Made by a program: the position numbers and the translations under genes
Shown here: positions 1 to 5,443 of the stretch, one piece after another
How positions within the stretch are numbered: position 1 is the first letter of the stretch
Layout of the letters: every line of letters begins with the position of its first letter
Notes under the pieces: generated by a model
Seen by the model: the letters and a program-made list of their open reading frames with translations, nothing else
Told to the model about the DNA's origin: nothing
The model's database searches: none
DNA from: Chromatiaceae bacterium
GTDB taxonomy: Bacteria > Pseudomonadota > Gammaproteobacteria > Chromatiales > Chromatiaceae
Direction of reading: 5' to 3'
Assembly: GCA_016880695.1 (NCBI GenBank)
Contig: JAEHCY010000089.1
Coordinates: 1-7,594, forward strand
DNA length: 7,594 nucleotides

Positions 1-47
1 TGATGCCACTGGATCCGCCGCCTGTTGCGAAGATCCTACAACAAAAT

Positions 48-61
48 GCGATACGAATCGC
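48..61. repeat. Short inverted repeat, possible operator half-sites
   Basis: GCGAT (48-52) and ATCGC (57-61) form a perfect 5-bp inverted repeat around a 4-nt centre, ACGA, flanked on both sides by AAAAT. It lies in the A+T-richer part of the leader, far from the predicted promoter. It could be a regulator site or chance; nothing identifies a binding protein. Confidence 0.25.
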
Positions 62-99
62 AAAATATCGGTCGCCACGCGTCGGCGCAGGACATTAGC

Positions 100-111
100 G
101 GTAAATTTACC
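100..111. promoter_or_regulatory. Perfect 12-bp palindrome, possible operator
   Basis: GGTAAATTTACC reads identically on both strands, with no spacer. It stands out because it is A+T-rich within GC-rich sequence and lies in non-coding DNA. It is about 175 bases upstream of the predicted -10 of the fumarase operon, so if it is an operator it may serve a promoter not seen here. One or two perfect 12-bp palindromes are expected by chance in a window of this size, so the call is tentative. Confidence 0.25.
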
Positions 112-259
112 ACGAACTCAAGCGATTCGCGAAACCCAAGCCCAGCCTTGGCCTGTCGTTTGTTGCCGGCCGTCGATTGGCGCCCTCAACCACCGGAGGC
201 CTGCCCCCGGGGAGCGCCCAACTCCCCAATGCGCGACGCCGAGCCCTCGGGCCGAGCGG

Positions 260-292
260 TTGTCCATGGTCCCCGATCGCAGGGACTATACT
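260..292 (+). promoter_or_regulatory. Candidate sigma-70-type promoter for the fumarase-acuI operon
   Basis: A strong -10 match, TATACT, lies at 287-292. The only -35-like hexamer nearby is TTGTCC at 260-265, but the 21-nt spacer is longer than the usual 16-18. With standard spacing the -35 would be the poor CCATGG. The transcript would start near 298-300 and leave a leader of about 65 nt before the fumarase ATG. The good -10 and position support the call; the poor -35 or spacing suggests a weak or activator-dependent promoter, or a false match. Confidence 0.35.
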
Positions 293-302
293 AGGCGGCA
301 GT

Positions 303-317
303 GCGGGACTGGCCCGC
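303..317 (+). other. 5'-leader hairpin of the fumarase mRNA
   Basis: GCGGG (303-307) can pair with CCCGC (313-317) across a 5-nt loop. If the promoter at 287-292 is real, this hairpin sits almost at the 5' end of the transcript, where such structures can slow mRNA decay. There is no run of T after it, so it is not an intrinsic terminator. The stem is short and could be fortuitous in GC-rich DNA. Confidence 0.25.
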
Positions 318-364
318 GGCACCACCCATCCATTGGACTAACAACAAACCGACAAGCGAAAGTC

Positions 365-1891
365 ATGACCACCATCCACCACCAAGATCTCATCGCGAGC
401 ATCGCCGAGGCCCTGCAGTTCATCTCCTACTATCACCCGAAGGACTATATCGACGCCCTCGCGGCGGCCTACGCGGCGGAGGAATCCCCGGCCGCCAAGG
501 ACGCCATGGCGCAGATCCTGATGAACTCACGCCTGTGCGCCCAGGGTCACCGCCCCATCTGCCAGGACACCGGCATCGTCACCGTCTTCATGAAGATCGG
601 TATGGAGGTACGCTGGGACAGTGGCGGCCTGAGCATCGAGGACATGGTCAACGAGGGGGTGCGCCGTGCCTATCTGGACCCCGACAACAGGCTCCGTGCC
701 TCCATCCTCGCCGACCCCGCGGGGGCCCGCAGCAACACCCGCGACAACACCCCCGCCGTGATCCACATGACCCTGGTGCCGGGCCATGAGGTCGAGGTCT
801 CGGTGGCGGCCAAGGGCGGTGGGTCGGAGAACAAGTCCAAGTTCGTCATGCTCAATCCCTCAGACAGCATTGTGGATTGGGTGCTCAAGACCGTCCCCAC
901 CATGGGCGCCGGCTGGTGCCCTCCGGGCATGCTGGGCATCGGCATCGGCGGTACCGCTGAGAAGGCCATGCTGATGGCGAAGGAGGCGCTGATGGAGCCC
1001 ATCGACATCCAGCACCTCAGGGCGCGCGGTCCCTCGAATCGGCTCGAGGCGCTGCGGCTGGAGCTCTACGACAAGGTCAACGCGCTCGGTATCGGCGCCC
1101 AGGGCCTCGGTGGCCTCACCACCGTGCTGGATGTGAAGATCAAGGACTATCCCACCCACGCCGCCTCCCTGCCGGTGGCCATGATCCCCAACTGCGCCGC
1201 CACCCGGCATCTGGAGTTCACCCTCGACGGCAGTGGCCCCGCGGTGATCACGCCCCCGCGCCTGGACGACTGGCCGGCGGTGAGCTGGCAACCCGCCGCC
1301 GACGCCATCCACGTCGACCTCGGCCGGATCACCCACGAGGAGATCGCCGCCTGGCGGCCCGGCGATCGCCTGCTCCTGAGCGGCAAGCTTCTCACCGGCC
1401 GCGACGCGGCCCACAAGCGCATCGCTGAGATTCTCGGGCGCGGCGAGCCCCTGCCCGCGGGGGTGGATTTCCGTGGCCGCTTCATCTACTACGTGGGTCC
1501 CGTCGATCCGGTGCGCGACGAGGTGGTCGGCCCCGCCGGCCCCACCACCGCCACACGGATGGACAAGTTCACCGACCTGATGCTCGGGGAAACCGGCCTC
1601 ATGGGCATGGTCGGCAAGGCCGAGCGCGGTCCCGCCGCCATCGAGTCCATCCGCAGGCACGGCGCGGTCTATCTCATCGCCGTGGGCGGCGCCGCTTACC
1701 TGGTCGCGAAGGCGATCCGCGCCTCCCGCCTGGTGGCGTTCGAGGAGCTCGGTATGGAGGCCATCCGCGAGCTCGAGGTCGAGGACATGCCGGTGACCGT
1801 GGCGGTGGACGTGCGCGGCGACTCGGTGCATCGCAGCGGACCGCGGGAGTGGCGCATGCGCATCGGCAAGATCCCGGTGGTGGAGGAGTAG
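365..1891 (+). CDS. fumA: Fumarate hydratase, class I ([4Fe-4S] type)
   Basis: This 508-residue enzyme catalyses reversible hydration of fumarate to L-malate in the cytosolic TCA cycle. Class I fumarases use an oxygen-sensitive [4Fe-4S] cluster as Lewis acid. The alpha (cluster) domain carries the three expected cysteine ligands: C66 in CQDTG, C185 in GWCPPG and C277 in PNCAATR, equivalent to C105, C224 and C318 of E. coli FumA. AKGGGSENK lies at about 149-157. The beta domain begins near residue 315 and contains SGKLLTGRDAAHKRI (339-353) and GPTTATRMD (392-400). The family's C-terminal ELGMEAI and VEDMP motifs are at 461-467 and 472-476. The ATG at 365 starts just before the conserved N-terminus. 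The frame is open upstream from a TTG at 260, but those codons look non-coding. The Shine-Dalgarno is weak (GCGAAAG). No key residue is missing. It is first in a two-gene operon with acuI. The symbol follows the class I family, since FumA and FumB cannot be told apart here. Confidence 0.95.
   Translation: MTTIHHQDLIASIAEALQFISYYHPKDYIDALAAAYAAEESPAAKDAMAQILMNSRLCAQGHRPICQDTGIVTVFMKIGMEVRWDSGGLSIEDMVNEGVRRAYLDPDNRLRASILADPAGARSNTRDNTPAVIHMTLVPGHEVEVSVAAKGGGSENKSKFVMLNPSDSIVDWVLKTVPTMGAGWCPPGMLGIGIGGTAEKAMLMAKEALMEPIDIQHLRARGPSNRLEALRLELYDKVNALGIGAQGLGGLTTVLDVKIKDYPTHAASLPVAMIPNCAATRHLEFTLDGSGPAVITPPRLDDWPAVSWQPAADAIHVDLGRITHEEIAAWRPGDRLLLSGKLLTGRDAAHKRIAEILGRGEPLPAGVDFRGRFIYYVGPVDPVRDEVVGPAGPTTATRMDKFTDLMLGETGLMGMVGKAERGPAAIESIRRHGAVYLIAVGGAAYLVAKAIRASRLVAFEELGMEAIRELEVEDMPVTVAVDVRGDSVHRSGPREWRMRIGKIPVVEE
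1882..1888 (+). promoter_or_regulatory. Ribosome binding site for acuI inside the fumarase 3' end
   Basis: GGAGGAG lies in the last fumarase codons (V-V-E-E-stop). Its GGAGG core ends 9 nt before the ATG at 1896. A strong Shine-Dalgarno inside the upstream gene, with a 4-nt intergenic gap, fixes the acuI start and indicates co-translation or reinitiation from one transcript. Confidence 0.8.
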
Positions 1892-1895
1892 ACCC

Positions 1896-2894
1896 ATGCC
1901 CGATTACCGCGCGTTCCGCATCCACAACGACGAGGCCGGTTATCGCGCCGGGATCGAGGGACAATCACGGATCGAGCCCCAGGCGGGCGAGGTGCTCATC
2001 CGCACCCGCTACTCCAGCGTCAACTACAAGGACGCCCTGGCCGGCACGGGCAAGGGTCGCATCCTGCGCCGCTATCCGCTGATCGGCGGCGTGGACAGTG
2101 CGGGAGAGGTGGCGGCGTCCGCCGACAGCCGCTTCCGCGAAGGCGATCCGGTGGTCGTCACCGGTTACGGCGTCGGCGTCACCCATGACGGCGGCTATGC
2201 CGAATGGCTCAGGGTCCCCGCCGACTGGGTGGTACCCTTACCGTCCGGGCTAGACGCCTTCTCCGCCATGGCGCTCGGCACGGCCGGGTTCACCGCCGCC
2301 CTCGCCCTGTACCGTATGGTCACCAATGGCCAGCGCCCCGACCTGGGCCCGGTGGTAGTCACCGGCGCCACCGGCGGGGTCGGATCCATCGCGGTGGACC
2401 TCTTGACCCAGCTCGGTTACAGGGTGACGGCAGTGTCGGGCAAACCGGAGCACCGGGGCTTCCTCGAGCACTTGGGGGCCAAAGACATCATCGGCCGCGA
2501 CCAACTGCCCGGCGGCAACCGGCCCCTGGAGACCGCCGTCTGGGCCGGAGCCGTCGACAACGTGGGCGGCGAGATGCTGGCTCAGCTCACCCGCACAATG
2601 AAGCCCTGGGGCAACATCGCCAGCATCGGACTGGCCGGGGGCCATGAGCTGCACACCACGGTGATGCCCTTCATCCTGCGGGGCGTGAGTCTGCTTGGGG
2701 TGGATTCCGTGGACTGCCCCTACCCCATCCGCGAGGAGCTGTGGCGGCGTCTCGCCCACGAATGGAGACCCCCGCATCTGGAGGAGATCGTCTCGGAGGT
2801 CGTGACCCTGGAGGGATTGCCCGAGGTCTTCGAGCGGATGCTGGGGGGCCACACCCGTGGCCGGATTGTGGTCGCAACCTCAGCCCGCGACTGA
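1896..2894 (+). CDS. acuI: YhdH/AcuI-family NADPH-dependent acryloyl-CoA reductase (zinc-free MDR oxidoreductase)
   Basis: This 332-residue protein is a medium-chain dehydrogenase/reductase of the YhdH/AcuI group; E. coli YhdH is 324 residues. Characterised AcuI proteins reduce acryloyl-CoA to propionyl-CoA with NADPH, detoxifying acryloyl-CoA from 3-hydroxypropionate or DMSP breakdown. Older annotations read 'quinone oxidoreductase'. The N-terminal GroES-like domain has SSVNYKDAL (40-48) and GGVDSAGEV (64-72), both typical of the group. The Rossmann fold has VTGATGGVGSIA (155-166), with VSGK at 180-183 where NADPH-specific members bind the 2'-phosphate. The zinc-ligand pattern of alcohol dehydrogenases is absent, as expected. 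It follows fumarase by 4 nt with a strong internal Shine-Dalgarno, so the two share a transcript. Family assignment is firm; the in vivo substrate is inferred. Confidence 0.92.
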   Translation: MPDYRAFRIHNDEAGYRAGIEGQSRIEPQAGEVLIRTRYSSVNYKDALAGTGKGRILRRYPLIGGVDSAGEVAASADSRFREGDPVVVTGYGVGVTHDGGYAEWLRVPADWVVPLPSGLDAFSAMALGTAGFTAALALYRMVTNGQRPDLGPVVVTGATGGVGSIAVDLLTQLGYRVTAVSGKPEHRGFLEHLGAKDIIGRDQLPGGNRPLETAVWAGAVDNVGGEMLAQLTRTMKPWGNIASIGLAGGHELHTTVMPFILRGVSLLGVDSVDCPYPIREELWRRLAHEWRPPHLEEIVSEVVTLEGLPEVFERMLGGHTRGRIVVATSARD

Positions 2895-2915
2895 CCTGGC
2901 GCGGGCACTGCCCGC
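2883..2915 (+). terminator. Three-arm GC hairpin element at the acuI stop codon, possible terminator
   Basis: GCCCGCG (2883-2889, inside the last acuI codons) can pair with CGCGGGC (2900-2906) across a 10-nt loop. That same middle arm can instead pair with GCCCGC (2910-2915) across a 3-nt loop. The two hairpins exclude each other. No T-run follows on either strand, so it is not a classical intrinsic terminator. The plus strand then runs C-rich without G from 2921 to 2938, which resembles a Rho-loading region. The convergent gene arrangement makes transcription termination here likely. Confidence 0.4.
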
Positions 2916-2942
2916 ACGGGCCCTCCCCTCACCCCCCTGGCT

Positions 2943-2959
2943 CCGGCAGGAACAGCCGG
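2943..2959. terminator. Second hairpin in the convergent intergenic region
   Basis: CCGGC (2943-2947) and GCCGG (2955-2959) form a 5-bp stem with a 7-nt loop. It lies 35 bases past the minus-strand stop at 2994 and 48 bases past the acuI stop, so it could help end either transcript. There is no T-tract on either side, which leaves it as a weak candidate. Confidence 0.25.
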
Positions 2960-2993
2960 GTGCGCAAGGCGTACCCCGGGCCAGAGTCGCGAA

Positions 2994-3221
2994 TCAGCGG
3001 CGGCGGTGCAGCTCGTCGTCGCGATAGTGCACGTCCACCCAGCACTGCGGCAGTGACTCATTGGAGAGGAAGATCAGATCGCTCTTGACGAAGGTCTCCG
3101 GCTCCTGCAGCTCCTCGCCCGCGTGGTAACGGCCGACGAGGATGACGTGGATGGGATTGAACAGGTCGCGCAGGCTCAGTACCTCGACCAACTTGCCGCT
3201 CTCTCGGTGCTTGAGAAACAT
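2994..3221 (-). CDS. Conserved-looking small protein of unknown function (75 aa)
   Basis: I do not recognise a characterised function. The 75-residue protein has no signal peptide or membrane segment. It starts with a hydrophilic strand-like segment, MFLKHRESGKLVEVL, followed by LFNP (20-23), GRYHAGEELQEPE (30-42), KSDLIFLS (46-53), LPQCWVD (57-63) and HYR (65-67). A basic, charged tail, DDELHRRR, ends it. It has one cysteine and several aromatic residues and looks like a small folded domain. I recall similar gammaproteobacterial proteins of this size, sometimes labelled 'acetyltransferase', but see no GNAT acetyl-CoA motif here. The ATG at 3221 has a good Shine-Dalgarno (AGGAG at 3234-3230, 8-nt spacing), which strongly supports it as a real gene. 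It lies 106 nt downstream of ibaG on the same strand. Confidence 0.75.
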   Translation of the reverse strand: MFLKHRESGKLVEVLSLRDLFNPIHVILVGRYHAGEELQEPETFVKSDLIFLSNESLPQCWVDVHYRDDELHRRR

Positions 3222-3259
3222 CGCCGCATCTCCTCTGACGACACCTCTAACCTACCTTC

Positions 3260-3287
3260 AGTATGGCGAGCCTGCCGGCGAAAACAA
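3260..3287 (-). promoter_or_regulatory. Weak candidate promoter for the 75-aa gene
   Basis: Read on the minus strand, TTGTTT (3287-3282) and CATACT (3265-3260) are separated by 16 nt and would start transcription near 3253, about 32 nt before the ATG at 3221. The matches are 3/6 and 4/6, so this is suggestive only. The -35 overlaps a small inverted repeat, CCGGC (3275-3279) with GCCGG (3288-3292), which could instead be a remnant of an ibaG terminator. Confidence 0.25.
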
Positions 3288-3327
3288 GCCGGACCGTCGC
3301 CTGCCTTGGGCTTTCCGATGATCGGCG

Positions 3328-3570
3328 TCAAGCGGACTGGGCGGCCCACTCGGCGGGGGTGAAGGTCTTGATCGACAGGGCGTGCAGCTCGCCGCTCTTG
3401 ATCTCGGCGTTGACGCTGGCCAGCACCAGCCGCTGCTTCGCCAGCGGCGACTTGCCGGCAAACTCGGGGCTGATGACCACCGCATCAAAGTGGCTGCCGT
3501 CCCCGGTGACGGTCACCTCGGCACCGGGCAAACCGGCACGGATCAGGGCCTCAACGGCTTTTGGGTCCAT
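3328..3570 (-). CDS. ibaG: BolA-family protein IbaG (YrbA)
   Basis: This 80-residue cytosolic protein matches the IbaG/YrbA branch of the BolA family; E. coli IbaG is 84 residues. Family members bind monothiol glutaredoxins and [2Fe-2S] clusters and are linked to Fe-S delivery and acid or envelope stress. The class-II KH-like fold is recognisable: VTGDGSHF at 21-28, the FAGKSPLAKQRLV stretch at 37-49, and HALSIKTFTPAEW at 63-75. H63 is the invariant histidine of BolA proteins that can act as a cluster ligand. VTGDGSHF and TPAEW distinguish it from BolA itself. The ATG at 3570 has a GAGGAG Shine-Dalgarno (3587-3582) with an 11-nt spacing, slightly long. In E. coli the gene sits by the mla genes and murA; here it lies between prfC and a small unknown gene. 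Confidence 0.9.
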   Translation of the reverse strand: MDPKAVEALIRAGLPGAEVTVTGDGSHFDAVVISPEFAGKSPLAKQRLVLASVNAEIKSGELHALSIKTFTPAEWAAQSA

Positions 3571-3589
3571 GGTGCTTGGATCTCCTCAT

Positions 3590-3651
3590 GGGCTGTGATC
3601 AGGGACGGGACAAACGGAAGTCCCATTCGTTGGGTAAGCGCCGATCACCCC
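3590..3651 (-). other. Nested inverted repeat between prfC and ibaG
   Basis: GTGATC (3595-3600) pairs with GATCAC (3643-3648), extended by GGG (3590-3592) with CCC (3649-3651) after a 2-nt bulge. Inside, GTCCC (3620-3624) can pair with GGGAC at 3607-3611, or with a second tandem GGGAC at 3602-3606. On the minus strand this structure falls after the prfC stop (3711) and ends just before the ibaG Shine-Dalgarno (3587-3582). It could therefore be the prfC 3' end, an ibaG leader structure, or both. No T-run follows. It may be chance, but the nesting is notable in a 140-nt gap. Confidence 0.35.
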
Positions 3652-3710
3652 GAGTAGCGGCAAAGTAGGTGGAGCGAGAGGCGGGCCAGCCGCAACCGCC
3701 GAATGCGCAA

Positions 3711-5294
3711 CTACAGCTCCCGGGTGGCGAGAAAACGGATCTCCGGCCAGCGCTCCTGGGTCAGCTCCAGGTTGACCCGGGTCGGCGCCAGGTACACGAG
3801 CTGCCCATCGCCGTCTTCCGCAAGGTTCTCAAAGGTCTTCTCCCGGAAGCGCTGCAACAGCTTGGCATCCTCGCAGCGTACCCAGCGGGCGGACTGAACG
3901 CTGATCGGCTCCGCCCGGGCCTCCACCCCGTACTCACCCTGCAGGCGATAGGCCGCCACATCGAACTGCAACGTGCCCACGGCGCCGAGGATGATGTCGT
4001 TGTTCTTCAGCGGACGGAACACCTGGGTTGCGCCCTCCTCGCAGAGCTGCACCACGCCCTTTTGCAGGGCCTTCATGCGCAGGGGATCCTTAAGGATGAT
4101 GCGGCGGAACAGCTCCGGGGCAAAGTAGGGGATGCCCTCGAACTTTAGATCCTCACCCTCGGTGAAGGAGTCGCCGATCTGGATCGTCCCGTGATTGTGC
4201 AGTCCGATGATATCGCCGGGCCAGGCCTCCTCCACCTGACGCCGCTCGTCGGCCTGGAAGGTCACGGCGTTGCTCACCGCCACGGCCTTGCCAGTGCGCA
4301 CCTGGTAAAGCCGCATCCCCTTCCGGTAGGCCCCCGAGCAGATGCGCACGAAGGCGATGCGATCGCGGTGCTGGGGATCCATGTTCGCCTGAATCTTGAA
4401 CACGAACCCCGAGAAGCGCTCCTCCTGGGGCTCTACCCACCGCTGGCGGGCCGCCCGCGGTCGCGGTGCCGGGGCATACTCGACAAAGGCGTCGAGCAGC
4501 TCCTTCACCCCGAAGTTGTTGAGCGCGGACCCGAAAAAGACCGGCGTCTGCTCCCCGCGCCGGTAGGTATCGAGGTCGAAGGGGTGAGAGGCGCCGTGCA
4601 CCAGCTCCACCTCTTCGCGTAGCTCGTCCGCCTGCTCGCCAAGCACCGCGTCCATGCGCGGGTTGTCGAGCCCCTCGATCACCTCACCGGTGCGAATCTT
4701 CCCCCCATGCTGGGCGCTGAAGAGGTGGGTCTTGCCGGAGCGCAGATCATAGACCCCGCGGAAACGCTGACCGCTCCCGATCGGCCAGGTGATGGGGGCA
4801 CATTGGATTTTGAGCACATGCTCGATCTCATCGAGCACCTCCAGGGTATGGCGCCCCTCGCGGTCGAGCTTGTTGATGAAGGTGAGGATCGGGGTGTCGC
4901 GCAGACGGCATACCTCCATCAGCTTGATGGTCCGCTCCTCCACGCCCTTGGCTGCATCGATGACCATGAGCGCGGAGTCCACCGCCGTGAGGGTGCGGTA
5001 GGTGTCCTCGGAGAAATCCTCGTGACCCGGGGTATCGAGCAGGTTGACGACGGCATCCTTGTAGGGGAACTGCATCACCGAGGAGGTGACCGAGATCCCG
5101 CGCTGCTTCTCGAGCTCCATCCAGTCCGAGGTAGCGTGGCGCGCCGCCTTGCGCCCCTTGACCGTACCGGCCATCTGAATGGCCCCGCCGAACAGCAGGA
5201 GCTTCTCGGTCAGCGTGGTCTTACCCGCATCGGGGTGAGAGATGATGGCGAAGGTACGCCGTGTACTCTGTTGTTCCTGAAGCTCGGACATCAT
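3711..5294 (-). CDS. prfC: Peptide chain release factor 3 (RF3), translational GTPase
   Basis: This 527-residue protein matches RF3 (E. coli 529 residues), the cytosolic GTPase that recycles RF1 and RF2 from the ribosome after peptide release. The G domain has the P-loop SHPDAGKTT (19-27), the RF3 segment ending [12 protein letters not shown] (65-76), G3 [16 protein letters not shown] (87-102) and G4 NKLDR (141-145). Domain II and the RF3-specific C-terminal domain follow, ending in the characteristic [14 protein letters not shown]. The SEDTYRTL version of G3 separates it from EF-G. Two ATG codons stand in tandem (5294-5292 and 5291-5289), and either could be used. No convincing Shine-Dalgarno precedes them (the upstream bases read CTGGCGCCTC), which is unusual beside the good sites on neighbouring genes. 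It lies 149 nt downstream of the PAS-GGDEF-EAL gene and 140 nt upstream of ibaG. Confidence 0.97.
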   Translation of the reverse strand: MMSELQEQQSTRRTFAIISHPDAGKTTLTEKLLLFGGAIQMAGTVKGRKAARHATSDWMELEKQRGISVTSSVMQFPYKDAVVNLLDTPGHEDFSEDTYRTLTAVDSALMVIDAAKGVEERTIKLMEVCRLRDTPILTFINKLDREGRHTLEVLDEIEHVLKIQCAPITWPIGSGQRFRGVYDLRSGKTHLFSAQHGGKIRTGEVIEGLDNPRMDAVLGEQADELREEVELVHGASHPFDLDTYRRGEQTPVFFGSALNNFGVKELLDAFVEYAPAPRPRAARQRWVEPQEERFSGFVFKIQANMDPQHRDRIAFVRICSGAYRKGMRLYQVRTGKAVAVSNAVTFQADERRQVEEAWPGDIIGLHNHGTIQIGDSFTEGEDLKFEGIPYFAPELFRRIILKDPLRMKALQKGVVQLCEEGATQVFRPLKNNDIILGAVGTLQFDVAAYRLQGEYGVEARAEPISVQSARWVRCEDAKLLQRFREKTFENLAEDGDGQLVYLAPTRVNLELTQERWPEIRFLATREL

Positions 5295-5443
5295 GAGGCG
5301 CCAGATTCGATCGCAAACACCCCGAGGCCAACGCCCCGGGCAAAAACCTTACCAGTAGGCCTCAATATGGCGACGCGACGGCAAATTACACCCCCGCCCG
5401 CGGGCTCGCCGGAGAACCGGGAACGCAATGACGGTGCCTAAGC
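5295..5443 (-). other. Intergenic region between the GGDEF-EAL gene and prfC
   Basis: This 149-nt gap should contain the prfC leader and any terminator of the signalling gene. I see no good -35/-10 pair on the minus strand. The main structural feature is the 10-bp palindrome GCCCGCGGGC at 5396-5405, 38 bases after the upstream stop codon, with no T-run directly after it. No small ORF or RNA gene is recognisable. Confidence 0.5.

Larger units (their letters stand above)
1..364. other. Intergenic region upstream of the fumarase operon
   Basis: This stretch holds no gene I can support. Roughly 31-125 is more A+T-rich than the rest of the window and contains two short inverted repeats (48-61 and 100-111). 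The remainder is GC-rich up to a near-consensus -10 hexamer at 287-292. Open frames here, such as a frame open from base 3 to a TAG at 96-98 and an 89-codon frame at 25-294, show no recognisable protein features. I cannot tell whether a divergent or co-directional gene lies just beyond the left edge. Confidence 0.6.

Noticed and set aside
3..98. Frame open from the left edge with an ATG at 3 and a TAG at 96-98 (31 codons)
   Set aside because: It could be the tail of an upstream gene, but 31 codons with no recognisable motif are not enough to call a CDS.
25..294. 89-codon plus-strand open frame in the leader region
   Set aside because: It is Pro-, Arg- and Ser-rich without structure-like patterning, has no clear Shine-Dalgarno, and overlaps the candidate promoter.
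260..364. Upstream extension of fumarase from a TTG at 260
   Set aside because: The extra 35 residues do not look like fumarase sequence and overlap the -10 element. The ATG at 365 begins directly before the conserved N-terminus.
860..1897. 345-codon minus-strand open frame opposite the fumarase gene
   Set aside because: It lies antisense to a confidently identified enzyme, is rich in H, G, D and A in the way typical of GC-rich shadow frames, and has no recognisable motif.
2250..2852. 200-codon minus-strand open frame opposite acuI
   Set aside because: It is antisense to a clear MDR oxidoreductase, has no motif, and has shadow-frame composition.
3669..4148. 159-codon plus-strand open frame opposite the prfC 3' end
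   Set aside because: It is antisense to the conserved RF3 C-terminal domain, with low-complexity L, Q and A composition typical of a complement frame.
5396..5405. GCCCGCGGGC palindrome as an intrinsic terminator
   Set aside because: It has no loop and no following T-run on the minus strand. A 10-bp GC palindrome is unremarkable in DNA of this composition.
4707..5441. 244-codon plus-strand open frame opposite prfC extending into the intergenic region
   Set aside because: It is mostly antisense to RF3, with no protein features and no convincing ribosome binding site. It looks like a shadow frame.
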